64,000 nucleotides of DNA from an uncultured Aquimonas sp. (GTDB lineage Bacteria > Pseudomonadota > Gammaproteobacteria > Xanthomonadales > Xanthomonadaceae): positions 62,001-126,000 of the forward strand of contig NZ_CALART010000111.1 of NCBI RefSeq assembly GCF_937888285.1, given 5' to 3'. Under the pieces are notes generated by a model. That model made no database searches and was not told where the DNA came from. It saw only the letters and a program-made list of their open reading frames with translations. The position numbers and the translations under genes are program-made. This document shows, piece after piece, positions 51,664 to 62,504 of this stretch (position 1 is the stretch's first letter; every line of letters begins with the position of its first letter).

Positions 51664-51746
51664 AACCCCGAACCCCGAACCCCGAATCCCGAATCCCGAA
51701 TCCCGAATCCCGAATCTCGGCACACGGCACACGGCACACGGCACAC
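51664..51746. repeat. Two adjacent tandem heptamer arrays
   Basis: 51664-51717 holds about eight copies of AACCCCG or AATCCCG; 51719-51746 holds four exact GGCACAC copies. Both have a 7-bp period and they abut, 32 bp before the amidohydrolase stop. Confidence 0.8.
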
Positions 51747-51778
51747 GATACGCAACGCCGATACCGCGGCTCCGGCAA

Positions 51779-53365
<1,587 letters not shown>

Positions 53366-53447
53366 GGACTGGGCCTTGGGTGAGAACGCGAGCGCAGTGT
53401 GGCGTCCTGCACGCCTGCATAGGGAGGGGCGCAAGTCATGCCGGAGC

Positions 53448-53493
53448 CGGGAATCGGGAATCGGGAATCGAGAATCGGGAATCGGGAATCGGG
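53448..53493. repeat. Heptamer array (CGGGAAT)n
   Basis: About six CGGGAAT copies. This is a different heptamer from the CGGGATT arrays elsewhere in the window. The gene-free stretch 53366-53776 holds this and the element at 53663. Confidence 0.8.
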
Positions 53494-53662
53494 AGCGAAG
53501 CGGCGCGCTTGCGGACCGCCGGTCCGCGCTCCGCTGAGCGCCGGAGCGCTGCGCGCGTCGGCCGCGGGATTCGCAAGAGCGCATTGCGCTGTGCAGGTGG
53601 GCACTTGCGTTTCTCCTCTCGATCGCGAATGGCGAACCCTCTGGCGATGCCTGCTGCTGCTT

Positions 53663-53708
53663 CCCTTCTCCCGACGGGAGAAGGTGGCGCGCAGCGCCGG
53701 ATGAGGGG
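53663..53708. repeat. Intergenic hairpin repeat
   Basis: CCTTCTCCC / GGGAGAAGG stem with a 3-nt loop, then GTGGCGCGCAGCGCCGGATGAGGGG. This pattern recurs widely between genes of Xanthomonad genomes, by recollection. Confidence 0.65.
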
Positions 53709-53776
53709 CTGTGCGGAGCGGGAGCAGCTGGGTGCCGACAGGCCCGGGGGAAGGCCGCACACGCGCCGCTGCGCCC

Positions 53777-55135
53777 CTACTCCCCGCGCTTGCGCAACCT
53801 GCGCAGAATCTCCTCGCGCGCTTCGCGCAGCACCGAGTCGCGGTCGAGGCTTTCGACGATTTCGGCGACGACGCGCTTCGGGCCCTTGTCGCCCCAGCTC
53901 TTGCCCTGGGCCAGATAGCGTTCGGCCGAGCGCGCGACCAGCAGGGTGGCGTACCAGGCCAGCGCGCCCTGCGCGGCGGCGGTGAGTGCTGTGGAGAGAC
54001 CCGCGCTCATGCCCTTCAGCGCCGAGGCGACCAGATGCACGCCCCAGATCGCGCCCATCAGCGCCGCCAGCTGGGCCACGACCGTCGCCAGCAGGCGGCT
54101 GGCTTCGGCGCGGCTCATCGGCAGCGCATAGAGCTTCGACAGGTGCACGACGAGCGCCACGTCAAGCGCGGCCGCCGCGAGCAGGTCGGCGACCGGCACC
54201 GGGTTCATCGCCACCGCCACGCCTTTGGCCAGGCAATAGCTGCGGGTGATGCGTGCGGCCAGCTCGGCGCGCAGGCGGGTCAGGCGCTCGCCGACGCTGT
54301 CGGCGAGGTCGCCGGCGAACAGCGCGGCGTTGAGCGCGGCCAGCGCCTTGCCCTCGGATTCCAGAATCGCAAACACGCGGGCGCGCACTTCACCGACATC
54401 GATGCTGCGTGGGCGTGTGTCGAGCTGCTCCCGGCCTTGAGCGTCGACGCGCAGGACGCGCTCCGGCGCGGGCTGGGCGCGGGCCAGCAGCAGGTTCTCG
54501 GGCTGAACGATGCCGCGGGTGTGCTCGAGCAGGCGCGCGCGCAGGGTGTCGAGTTCGTCGCTGCGGTAGCGGTCGGCCTTGTTGAGCACCAGCAGCAGCG
54601 GGCGCTGCTGGGCAGCGAGCAGGCGCAGGGCGTCGAGTTCGACCTGGGTGAGGTCGCCGTCGACCACGAACAGGATCAGGTCGGAACGCCGCGCCACCTC
54701 GAAGGCCAGCTTCTCGCGCGCTTCGCCCGAAAGCTCGTTGATGCCCGGCGTGTCGATCAGCTGCACGCCGTGGGCTTCGGCTTCGCGCCAGGCCTGCTGA
54801 CCGCGCGCGGTGGTGGTGCCGTGCAGGACGCCGGTTTCGAAGGCTTCGCTGCCGGCCAGTGCATTGAGCAGCGAGCTCTTGCCGACGCTGACGCGGCCGA
54901 ACGCGGCCAGGTGGATCTGGCCCTGCTCCAGGCGGCCGAGCATGGCTTCGACTTCGGCGTAATCCGCCGCCAGCTCGCTGCGGATCTCGGCCGGAATCGA
55001 GGGGTCGTCGAGCAGGCTGCGCAGGCTGTCGGCCGCACGCAGCAGGGGGTCGCCGTCCGCTGCGGTCGAGGCGTCCTCGCCGCGCCGGAAGGGGGCGGCG
55101 AGGCGCTGCATCCAGCGGGACAGGCGCGAGGCCAT
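53777..55135 (-). CDS. DUF697 dynamin-like/Era-type GTPase, last gene of the YceI operon
   Basis: Product of 452 residues. P-loop GRVSVGKS (80-87), switch-region threonines HGTTTARG, G3 DTPG (128-131) and G4 NKAD (185-188) define the GTPase. The C-terminal half is a DUF697 membrane-associated domain (VPVADLLAAAALDVALVVHLSKLYALPM, LLATVVAQLAALMGAIWG, LTAAAQGALAWYATLLVARSAERY). Such proteins sit at the cytoplasmic face of the inner membrane, with unknown role. The ATG overlaps the stop of the upstream yceI (TGATG). A second DUF697 GTPase heads the same operon. Confidence 0.87.
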   Translation of the reverse strand: MASRLSRWMQRLAAPFRRGEDASTAADGDPLLRAADSLRSLLDDPSIPAEIRSELAADYAEVEAMLGRLEQGQIHLAAFGRVSVGKSSLLNALAGSEAFETGVLHGTTTARGQQAWREAEAHGVQLIDTPGINELSGEAREKLAFEVARRSDLILFVVDGDLTQVELDALRLLAAQQRPLLLVLNKADRYRSDELDTLRARLLEHTRGIVQPENLLLARAQPAPERVLRVDAQGREQLDTRPRSIDVGEVRARVFAILESEGKALAALNAALFAGDLADSVGERLTRLRAELAARITRSYCLAKGVAVAMNPVPVADLLAAAALDVALVVHLSKLYALPMSRAEASRLLATVVAQLAALMGAIWGVHLVASALKGMSAGLSTALTAAAQGALAWYATLLVARSAERYLAQGKSWGDKGPKRVVAEIVESLDRDSVLREAREEILRRLRKRGE

Positions 55136-55680
55136 CAGCGGCTCAGCTTCAGCTCGGTCTCGACCTTGACGTCGTGGGCAATGGTGTCGGCATCTTCCCA
55201 GTCACCGCCGCCGACGCCGAAGGCGCTGCGGTCGAGCGTGGCGCTGCCCTTGAGCGTCGCGCTGTCGCCCTCGGTGTCGAAGCTGAAGAGCAGCTCGACC
55301 GGCTGCTGCACGCCGCGTAGCTCCAGCGTGCCAAGCGCAACGAAGCCGCCGTCGCGAGCCTCGAAGCGCTCGGCGCGGTAGCGGGCCTTGGGGAAGCCTT
55401 CGGTGTTGAAGAAGTCCTCGCCGACCAGATAGCCGTCCCACTCCTCGTCGCCGGTGCTGACGCTGGCGAGATCGATCTCGACATCGAAACGTGCCGACGC
55501 GAGATCGGCGGCATCGAAGCGGATGCCGGGCGTAAAGCGGTTGAAGCGGCCGTCAATGGGGCCTTCGCTGTATTCGGCGACGAAGGCGAGCTTCGAGGCC
55601 GCCGGGTCGACGGTCCAGTCGCTGGCAGAGGCGGGCAGGGCGAGAGCGGTGAGCAGCAACAGGGCGAACATGGGTTTCAT
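55135..55680 (-). CDS. YceI-family periplasmic lipocalin-like protein (first copy)
   Basis: Product of 181 residues. A signal peptide (MFALLLLTALALPASA) precedes a YceI beta-barrel: WTVDPAASKLAFVAEYSEGPIDGRFNRF, ADLASARFDVEIDLASV and SATLDRSAFGVGGGDWED. YceI proteins bind isoprenoid quinones or similar lipids in the periplasm. It lies between a cytochrome b561 and a GTPase gene, overlapping the latter. It is about 65 residues shorter than the second YceI, which has an acidic tail. Confidence 0.93.
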   Translation of the reverse strand: MKPMFALLLLTALALPASASDWTVDPAASKLAFVAEYSEGPIDGRFNRFTPGIRFDAADLASARFDVEIDLASVSTGDEEWDGYLVGEDFFNTEGFPKARYRAERFEARDGGFVALGTLELRGVQQPVELLFSFDTEGDSATLKGSATLDRSAFGVGGGDWEDADTIAHDVKVETELKLSR

Positions 55681-55710
55681 GCGGATTCCTTGGGCATGAG
55701 AGATGAGGGT

Positions 55711-56442
55711 TCAGGGCGCGGCGCCACGCTCAGCGGAGGTCGCGCCCGCTTCGGATACGCGCGTGGGGTGTGCCGTGGACGCAGCCTCGGGCTGCGCGGG
55801 CGGGCTGGCGTCATTCGCCGGTGATTCGCCCGCGCGCGCTGCGGGCGAGGCCAGGCCCGGCAGCATCCGCGCCAGCGTGGCGTCGCGATCAAGGAAATGG
55901 TGCTTGAGCGCGGCGGCGACATGAAGGGCGATCAGTGCCGCGCCCGCATAGAACAGGGTCTCGTGCACGTCGCCGGCGAGCGCGCGCAGCTTCTGCGGCG
56001 TATCGATGAAACCGGGCGCGTCGAAGCCGAGGATGCTGTAGGTCTGGGTTTCGCGGTCGAGCGCGGTGAGGCTGGGGATCTTGAAAACGCCGAACCAGTC
56101 CAGCGGCCTGCGCGCGGCCGAGTTGTAGAGCCAGCCGGACAGCGGCATCACCAGCATCGCGACATAGATCAGCGCATGCGCGCCGCTGGAGGCGAGACGC
56201 TGCCAGGCGGGCATGCCGGCGGGGTAGGGTGGGCGCCGGTCCACGAGCCGCCAGAGCAGGCGCAGCACGACGAGGCCGAGCACGCTCATCCCCAGCGACT
56301 TGTGCAGGCCGTAATACCAGAGCGCGTCGACGTCCTCCATGGTCAGACCGACGAAGGCGGTGGCAAGAATGGTGAGCGCGGTGGCCCAGTGGAAGAACTG
56401 GCTGCCCCAGCCCCAGGTGGCGTCAGTGCTGCGCAGTGGCAT
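55711..56442 (-). CDS. Cytochrome b561 family protein (YceJ-like)
   Basis: Product of 243 residues with four membrane helices and the expected His ligands: WGSQFFHWATALTILATAF, YGLHKSLGMSVLGLVVLRLLWR, SSGAHALIYVAMLVMPLSGWL and GDVHETLFYAGAALIALHVAAALKHHF. It is a quinone-linked diheme electron carrier of the inner membrane. Pairing with YceI is conserved (yceJ-yceI in E. coli). The start at 56442 lies inside the upstream yceI end (20-bp overlap). The C-terminal tail is Ala/Pro-rich and soluble. Confidence 0.92.
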   Translation of the reverse strand: MPLRSTDATWGWGSQFFHWATALTILATAFVGLTMEDVDALWYYGLHKSLGMSVLGLVVLRLLWRLVDRRPPYPAGMPAWQRLASSGAHALIYVAMLVMPLSGWLYNSAARRPLDWFGVFKIPSLTALDRETQTYSILGFDAPGFIDTPQKLRALAGDVHETLFYAGAALIALHVAAALKHHFLDRDATLARMLPGLASPAARAGESPANDASPPAQPEAASTAHPTRVSEAGATSAERGAAP

Positions 56443-57163
56443 GGTCGTGGGCCTCGTCGGTCTCGGGTGGCTGCGGAGCTTCAGGGGCAGCGTCCGCTGG
56501 GGTTGGCGCTTCCGCTGCGTTGTGGGTGCCGTCATCGACGGCATCGCTTGAGCCTTCATCGCCTTCGCCTTCGCCTTCGCCTTCGCGCTCGCTGCGACGC
56601 TGCCGGCGTGCTTCGACTTCGATCCACACCTCGACCGCGTTGCCGACCGCGCCGGCATGCCGGTCCATGCCGAAGTCGCGGCGGTCCAGCGTGGCGGAGG
56701 CCGAGGCGCCGAGGCTGTGGCGCGGCACCCAGGGCAGATCGCGGCCGATGCGGTTGATGCGGGCCGTGAGCGTGACCGGCGCGCGCATCCCGCGCAGTTC
56801 GAGCTGTCCCTCGATGCGAAGTTCCCCGTCTGTGCCGGGCTGCACGGAGGTCGATTCGAAGCGCGCAGTCGGATGGCGTTCACTGTCGAAGTAGTCGCGC
56901 CGCGCCATGCGGCGGTTCCAGTCGGCATCGCCGAAGTCGAGCCGATCGAGCGGCAGCTCGACCTCGATCTGCGCCGCTTCGGGCGCGTCCGCGTCGTACT
57001 CGATGTAGCCGCGCGGCGCCGACAGGGTGGCCATGGCCTGGGCGAAGCCGGCGTGCGAGACGCGGATCAGCACGCGGCTGTGCACGGGGTCGATGGCATA
57101 GCGCTCGGCCTCGGCGGCGCAGGCCGCGAACAGCAGGATCGACGCGCTGACGATACGTTTCAT
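56423..57163 (-). CDS. YceI-family protein with acidic C-terminal tail (second copy)
   Basis: Product of 246 residues. A signal peptide (MKRIVSASILLFAACAAEA) precedes the YceI domain (YAIDPVHSRVLIRVSHAGFAQAMATLSAPRG, LELRGMRAPVTLTARINRIGRD, ATLDRRDFGMD) and a disordered tail of about 60 residues rich in Glu, Asp, Ala and Pro, ending with His residues (DEAHDHATAQH). The tail is absent from the partner YceI and might bind metal or a positively charged surface. The ATG overlaps the GTPase stop (ATGA). Confidence 0.92.
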   Translation of the reverse strand: MKRIVSASILLFAACAAEAERYAIDPVHSRVLIRVSHAGFAQAMATLSAPRGYIEYDADAPEAAQIEVELPLDRLDFGDADWNRRMARRDYFDSERHPTARFESTSVQPGTDGELRIEGQLELRGMRAPVTLTARINRIGRDLPWVPRHSLGASASATLDRRDFGMDRHAGAVGNAVEVWIEVEARRQRRSEREGEGEGEGDEGSSDAVDDGTHNAAEAPTPADAAPEAPQPPETDEAHDHATAQH

Positions 57164-58710
57164 CGCTGCACCTCGCGTTCGCCGCGCAGGGCTTCGAAGC
57201 CCAGTGTGGCCAGTCGCTTCAGCGCTTCCGCGCGCGGCGCGGCCAGCTGCTTCTCGAAGGCATCCAGGGTGGCCGTGCGATCGAGCGCGCTGCCCTGGGC
57301 CAGGGCCTCGGCCGCCGCGCGTCCGAGTGCATCGAACAGCAGCCCGTAGGCCACGGCATGGACCAATCCGCCGCCGAGCGTGCCCAGACCGGGGAAGGCT
57401 TTCAGCGCGTTGCCGGCGATCGCCAGCAGCACCGCGCTGTGGCTACGGACGCGCCCGCCGGCGGCCTTCAGGAATGCATCGACGTCGAGGTCGCGCAGGC
57501 TGCGGCCGTGCAGGCGCGCCAGCTCGTGCAGCATCGCCGCCGCCAGCCCGCCCTGGATGATCAGGTCGGTGCCGGGCGCGACGGTGGCGAGTGCCGCGAC
57601 CAGCGCGCGGCGGGTGTAGCGGCGCAGCACGGCCTCGGATTCGCGGCTGCGCGCAGACTGCTCGGCCTCGGCCATGCGCGCGTCGAGTGCGGACAGTGTC
57701 GCCGCTTCGCGGGCGGGCTCCAGGCTGCCGGCCTCGATGCCGGCCAGCGCGCGCAGGGCCCGAGGCAGCTCGCCGAGATCGGCGGGGCGTTCGCGTTCGA
57801 ACGTGGTCTCGCGGCCGTCGGCCTCGACGCGCTGCAGCTGCTCGCGATGTCCCGCGCTGACGGCCAGCACGCGCAGGCCAAGGCCCGCGTAGCGCTGCCG
57901 CAGATGCGCCAGCAGGGCGCTGCGTTCGCCGTCGGCGTAGCGGTCGGCTTTGTTCAGCAGCAGGAACAGCGGGCGGCCGAAGCGGGCCAGCGCGCGCAGG
58001 TCGGCGTCCTGGCCGCGGGTCAGATCGCCCTCGCAGACATAGAGCAGGGCGTGGACGCGCGCGGCCTCGGCGCGGGCAAGCCCCGACAGCGCTGCGCCTT
58101 CGGCGCCGTGCGTACCGGGCACGTCGGCGATCTCCAGCGCCCCGCCTTCGAACTCGGCGCGGTGGTGGCGGATGTCGGTGGTCGAGCCGCCGCGCACGTC
58201 GATCGCGGCTTCGGCCTCCGGCACCAGCGCGCGCAGCAGGCTGCTCTTGCCGGCCGAGATGTCGCCGAACAGGGCCAGCTGCAGCACGCCGCGCGCGCGC
58301 CGCGCATCGAGTTCAGCCAGTTCGCCGCGGGCGAACCCGGCCGGCTCGCCCAGCGCTTCGAGTGCCTCGAGCCGCGCCTCGATGCGCGCGCGGTCGATGG
58401 GCTCGGCGCGCGGCGCGCGGCCGGGGCCGCCGCGCAGCAGGCGTATGGCGAGCCAGGCGCCGGCGGCGCCGAAGCCCGTCAGCACCGCGAGCAGCATGCC
58501 GCGCAGCCAGCCGGGCAGGGCCTGCAGCTGCGTCCAGACGTCGAGGCTGCGTTCCAGCAGGGCCAAGCCCAGGTACAGCAGGGCCGCGGTCGCCACGAGG
58601 GCGAGCAGGGCCAGCAGCAGTCGCAGGGGATCACCGGGTCGACGCACGCGCGGGCGGTCTCGATGGAAGAGGCGGGTCGATTCTACGGATCGCGCCTGTC
58701 TGCGGTGCAT
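57160..58710 (-). CDS. DUF697 membrane GTPase heading the YceI/cytochrome b561 operon
   Basis: Product of 516 residues. Two N-terminal membrane helices (29-51, LLLALLALVATAALLYLGLAL; 70-92) are absent from the partner GTPase. They are followed by a P-loop GDISAGKS (149-156), GSTTD switch, G3 DVPG (196-199) and G4 NKAD (253-256). A DUF697 domain follows (GTDLIIQGGLAAAMLHELARLHG, AVLLAIAGNALKAFPGLGTLGGGLVHAVAYGLLFDALGR). It is the promoter-proximal gene, divergent from the hybrid kinase, 86 bp away. ATG at 58710 is tentative; a start nearer the first helix is possible. The two different GTPases may act as a hetero-pair at the inner membrane. Confidence 0.85.
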   Translation of the reverse strand: MHRRQARSVESTRLFHRDRPRVRRPGDPLRLLLALLALVATAALLYLGLALLERSLDVWTQLQALPGWLRGMLLAVLTGFGAAGAWLAIRLLRGGPGRAPRAEPIDRARIEARLEALEALGEPAGFARGELAELDARRARGVLQLALFGDISAGKSSLLRALVPEAEAAIDVRGGSTTDIRHHRAEFEGGALEIADVPGTHGAEGAALSGLARAEAARVHALLYVCEGDLTRGQDADLRALARFGRPLFLLLNKADRYADGERSALLAHLRQRYAGLGLRVLAVSAGHREQLQRVEADGRETTFERERPADLGELPRALRALAGIEAGSLEPAREAATLSALDARMAEAEQSARSRESEAVLRRYTRRALVAALATVAPGTDLIIQGGLAAAMLHELARLHGRSLRDLDVDAFLKAAGGRVRSHSAVLLAIAGNALKAFPGLGTLGGGLVHAVAYGLLFDALGRAAAEALAQGSALDRTATLDAFEKQLAAPRAEALKRLATLGFEALRGEREVQR

Positions 58711-58796
58711 CACGGCGCGTTGCCGGGCTGCAACGGCGCGTTGCAGCGAGGCTGTGGCAGGATGCGCGCTCAAGCGATTGCTCAGGCCTTGAACCG

Positions 58797-61700
58797 ATGC
58801 GTTTTCCGCGTTGCCTGCTCGTTCCTGTTGCGCTGGTGGGGATGTTCCCCTGTGTGCGTGCTGCCGCCCCGCCGCTGCCGGAGACGCCGCTGTTCGACAG
58901 CTTTGGCACCGCCGACGGCCTTCCATCGAGCAAAGTCTATGCGCTCGCGCAGGATCGCGAGGGCTTTCTCTGGATAGGCACCGTGGAGGGCCTGGCCCGC
59001 TACGATGGCGTCGGCTTCGAGGTCTACCGGCACGCTTCCGACAATCCGCACTCGCTGCCGGCCAACAACGCCCAGGCCCTGCACGTGGACGGCGAGGGGC
59101 GCCTGTGGGTTGCGACCGAAGGCGGCGGCATCAGCCTGCTGGACTCGCAGCGGCCACCGCGCTTCCGCCACTTCAACCGCAGCACCGATCCGCGGATCGA
59201 AGCCGACGATGTGTTCGCGATCGCCAGCGACGCTGACGGCAGCCTGTGGTTCGGGGGTTTCCGCACCGGTCTGTATCGCATGCATCTCGGGCGGGGCGAA
59301 CTGGATGTCTACCGCCATGATCCGGCGCGCGCCGGCAGCCTCGGCGGCGACACTGTCCTCTCCCTGCTGCAGGAGCGCGACGGCACCCTGTGGATTGGCA
59401 CCACCGGAGGCCTGTGCCGACCGCTGGGCGCAGGCTTCGACTGCCATCGCCCGCCCTCCGCCGCTGCCCGTGGGCACTGGATCTGGCAGCTGGCCGAGCG
59501 TGCCGACGGCGGCTTGCACGTGGGCACTGCCGACGCGCTCTGGCGCTTCGACCTGGATGGCGACGGCCCGCGCTTCGCGCGCTGGGAACGGCTGCCGACG
59601 GCCAACGTGCTGTCCATCCTTGACGAAGGCGATGGTCACCTCTGGGTGGGTCTTTCGACCGGGCTGCAGAGCCTGCGCGGGCAGGACTGGATTGCTGCCG
59701 ACGTGCAGCCCGGACTGCGCGGGGCGTTTCCGGGGCGGATGGTGATGTCGATCCTGCGCGACCACGAGGACGGCCTGTGGTTCGCTTCCGACGGCGGTGG
59801 GCTGGCGCGGCTGCCGCCGGCCTGGCGCGACTTCAGCGTGCTGCGTCGCGAGCCCGAGCGCCGTGGCTCCGTGCCGCTCAGCCTCGCCGAGGCTCGCGAT
59901 GGCGGACTGCTGGTGGTGGGCCACGCTTTCGAGCTTGAGCGCCTCGACTTGGGCAGTGGCGAAATCCGCACCCTCCGACCGGGCGAGGATCTGGCGCCGA
60001 ATCGCCCGCGCTCGGTGCTGCAGCGCGCCGACGGCAGCCTCTGGCTGGGCCTGTTGGATGGCCTGCTGATCCGTTTCGCTGACGGCCGCGAGCAGCGCTT
60101 TGGCACCGACGGCGAACATGCCGTTCCCAGCGGCGAGATCGACCACCTGCTGGAAACGCCCGAGGGCATCTGGCTGGGCGTGATCGGCGGCGGCCTGCAG
60201 CTGCGCGATCCCCAGGGGCGCGTGCTCCGCGATTTCGGCGGCCCCGTGGCTGGCGGCGCACTGGTCGAGACCGAACATCTGGCGCGCGCGCCGGACGGTG
60301 CGCTGTGGTGGGCCGGCCCGGGAGGATTGTTCCGGCGTCCGCCCGAGGGCGGCGAATTCACGCCGGTGCCCGGCTCGCCGGCGACCCGGGTTTTCGGCTT
60401 CGACTTCAGCGGCGGCGATGAGCTCTGGCTGCACCATCTCACCGGACTCGAGCGACATCGCTGGGATGGTTCCGCGCTGGAACGCATCGAAAGTATCGGC
60501 GTCCAGGCCGGGCTGCCCGAAGTGGAGTCGGGTGGCCTGGTCGTGCTGCCTGACGGCGAGCTCTGGCTGACCACCGGCCGCGGCCTGTTCCGCTACCGCC
60601 CGCCGCTGGACGGCGAGTTGGCCGAGCTGCGCCAGTTCACCGAGCGCAACGGGCTGCCCAGCAGCGAGTTCCGCAATCGCCAGGCCCCCCTGCTGACCCG
60701 CGAGGGCTACATCGCCGCGCTGACCCTGGGCGGCGTGGTGGTGTTCGATCCCGCCCGATTGCGCGGCCCTGCCAAGCCTTCGCCGCTGCACTGGCACGAG
60801 GCCTCGGTGATCCGGCGCGGCGAGCGCATCGAGCTGCCGGCGGGGCCGATCGAACTGCAGCACGGCGACCGCGATCTGCGCATCGGCCTGCGCCTGCTGT
60901 CCTTTGCCGATCCCGGCACGCACGCCTACCGCTTCAGGCTCGAAGGCGTCGACCCCGGCTGGATCGAGACCGGTCGGGTGCCCGAGCGCGCCTACGCGCA
61001 GCTCCCGCCCGGCCGCTACCGGCTGCAGGTCAGCGCGGCCGGGGCCGATGGCCGCTGGGTCCCGGCGCTGATCCGCGAACTGCATGTGGCGCCCGCCTGG
61101 TGGTGGACGCCAGCGGCATGGGTCGCCTACGCGGTGTTCGCGCTGCTGGCGCTGCTGATGCTGGTGCTGGCCTACCGGCGGCGACTGGCGGCGCGCTATC
61201 GGCTGCGCATGGCCGAACAGGCGCAGCGCCTCGCGCAGGAGGCCTCGGAGGCCAAGGGCCGGTTCCTGGCTACCCTGGGGCATGAGGTACGCACGCCGAT
61301 GGCTGGCCTGCTGGGCATGAACGCCCTGCTGCTGGCCTCGCCACTGAACGCCGAACAGCGGCGCCAGGCCGAGGCCGTGCGTCGCTCCGGACAGATGATG
61401 CTGAGGCTGGTGAACGAAGCGCTCGACGTCGCGCGCATCGAGGCCGGCAAGCTCGAGCTGCTGCCGCAGCCGGTGGATCTGCCGGCGCTGCTCGAGGAGG
61501 TGGTGGAACTGCAGCGCCCGCTGGCCCGGGCCAAGGGACTGCGGCTCACGCTGAGCGTGGCGCCCGACGCTGCGCTGCAGATCGAAGTCGACCCCCTGCG
61601 CCTGCAGCAGGTCCTGCTGAATCTGCTGGGTAACGCCGTCAAGTTCACCCGCGAGGGCGCGGTCGAGCTGCAGGTCTCGGCCTTCGACTGCGCGCGCGCC

Positions 61701-62384
61701 GCCCGCGTCGGGCTGCGTTTCGAGGTCGTCGACACTGGGCCCGGCCTCAGCGAGGCCCAGCTGGCCGGGCTGTTCCAACCCTTCGCCCAGGCCGATGGCG
61801 CGCGCACCGCGCGTGAGCACGGCGGCAGCGGGCTGGGACTGTCGATCAGCCGGCAGCTGGCCGAGGCGATGGACGGCAGCGTCAGCGCGCGCAGCGCGCC
61901 CGGCCTTGGCAGCCGCTTCGCGCTGCAGATCGCAGCGCCTGTTCTTGGCGCAGCGCTGCCTCGCGGTGCGCCGGCGGCGCCACCGGTGCCGTCCGTCCCG
62001 CGGATCGAGCTCGCCGTACTGCTGGTCGAAGATCACCCGGACGTGGCTGAGGCCCTGGTCGGCCTGATGCGCACCTGGGGCTGCCGGGTCGAGCGCGCGG
62101 CCCACGCCTTGGAAGCGCTGCCGCTGCTGGAGGCGCAGCAGTTCGATGTTGCCGTGCTGGATATCGATCTGCCGGGCGTCGACGGCTTCCAGCTGGCTGG
62201 CCTGCTGCGGGGGCGGGTGCCGCGCCTGGTGGCGCTGACCGCGCGCGCCGAAGCCGACAGCGCCGCGCGCGCGGCCGAGGCGGGCTTCGCCGTGTTCCTG
62301 CGCAAGCCAGCCGAGCCGGCCGAACTGCGCGCGGCGCTGGGGGGTGTCGCGACGGACGGTAGCTCCCCGGCCTGCAAAGAATGA
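58797..62384 (+). CDS. Two-component-propeller hybrid histidine kinase
   Basis: Product of 1195 residues. A signal peptide (LLVPVALVGMFPCVRAAA) precedes about 14 propeller repeats of the DxxGxLWIGTxxGL type (residues about 30-640), a Y_Y_Y domain (YRFRLEGVDPGWIETGRVPERAYAQLPPG) and a membrane helix (WVAYAVFALLALLMLVLAY). The kinase follows: HisKA with His829 (LGHEVRTPM), HATPase (NLLGNAVKF, DTGPGL, GGSGLGLSIS) and a receiver with Asp1122 (VLDIDLPGVDG). It senses a periplasmic ligand, often a polysaccharide fragment, and signals by phosphorelay. No DNA-binding output is attached. The small response regulator that follows is the likely partner. Confidence 0.93.
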   Translation: MRFPRCLLVPVALVGMFPCVRAAAPPLPETPLFDSFGTADGLPSSKVYALAQDREGFLWIGTVEGLARYDGVGFEVYRHASDNPHSLPANNAQALHVDGEGRLWVATEGGGISLLDSQRPPRFRHFNRSTDPRIEADDVFAIASDADGSLWFGGFRTGLYRMHLGRGELDVYRHDPARAGSLGGDTVLSLLQERDGTLWIGTTGGLCRPLGAGFDCHRPPSAAARGHWIWQLAERADGGLHVGTADALWRFDLDGDGPRFARWERLPTANVLSILDEGDGHLWVGLSTGLQSLRGQDWIAADVQPGLRGAFPGRMVMSILRDHEDGLWFASDGGGLARLPPAWRDFSVLRREPERRGSVPLSLAEARDGGLLVVGHAFELERLDLGSGEIRTLRPGEDLAPNRPRSVLQRADGSLWLGLLDGLLIRFADGREQRFGTDGEHAVPSGEIDHLLETPEGIWLGVIGGGLQLRDPQGRVLRDFGGPVAGGALVETEHLARAPDGALWWAGPGGLFRRPPEGGEFTPVPGSPATRVFGFDFSGGDELWLHHLTGLERHRWDGSALERIESIGVQAGLPEVESGGLVVLPDGELWLTTGRGLFRYRPPLDGELAELRQFTERNGLPSSEFRNRQAPLLTREGYIAALTLGGVVVFDPARLRGPAKPSPLHWHEASVIRRGERIELPAGPIELQHGDRDLRIGLRLLSFADPGTHAYRFRLEGVDPGWIETGRVPERAYAQLPPGRYRLQVSAAGADGRWVPALIRELHVAPAWWWTPAAWVAYAVFALLALLMLVLAYRRRLAARYRLRMAEQAQRLAQEASEAKGRFLATLGHEVRTPMAGLLGMNALLLASPLNAEQRRQAEAVRRSGQMMLRLVNEALDVARIEAGKLELLPQPVDLPALLEEVVELQRPLARAKGLRLTLSVAPDAALQIEVDPLRLQQVLLNLLGNAVKFTREGAVELQVSAFDCARAARVGLRFEVVDTGPGLSEAQLAGLFQPFAQADGARTAREHGGSGLGLSISRQLAEAMDGSVSARSAPGLGSRFALQIAAPVLGAALPRGAPAAPPVPSVPRIELAVLLVEDHPDVAEALVGLMRTWGCRVERAAHALEALPLLEAQQFDVAVLDIDLPGVDGFQLAGLLRGRVPRLVALTARAEADSAARAAEAGFAVFLRKPAEPAELRAALGGVATDGSSPACKE

Positions 62385-62504
62385 TGGCTGCGCCGCCAGG
62401 GCGAGGCAGGGCGCTTCACAGCGGGCGCGGCAGTTGTCAGGCTTCGCGTCTGGACAGTCCGGCCCCACGGCACCCCGCCGGGGCCCCAGTCGGGGAGAGT
62501 GGCG

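Noticed and set aside
51664..51746. Short regularly repeated units suggesting a CRISPR array
   Set aside because: Units are 7 bp and contiguous with no unique spacers, and no cas gene is nearby.
56225..56245. AGGGTGGGCGCCGGTCCAC resembling the REP-like palindrome inside the cytochrome b561 gene
   Set aside because: The arms do not match the core and it encodes conserved protein; coincidental similarity.
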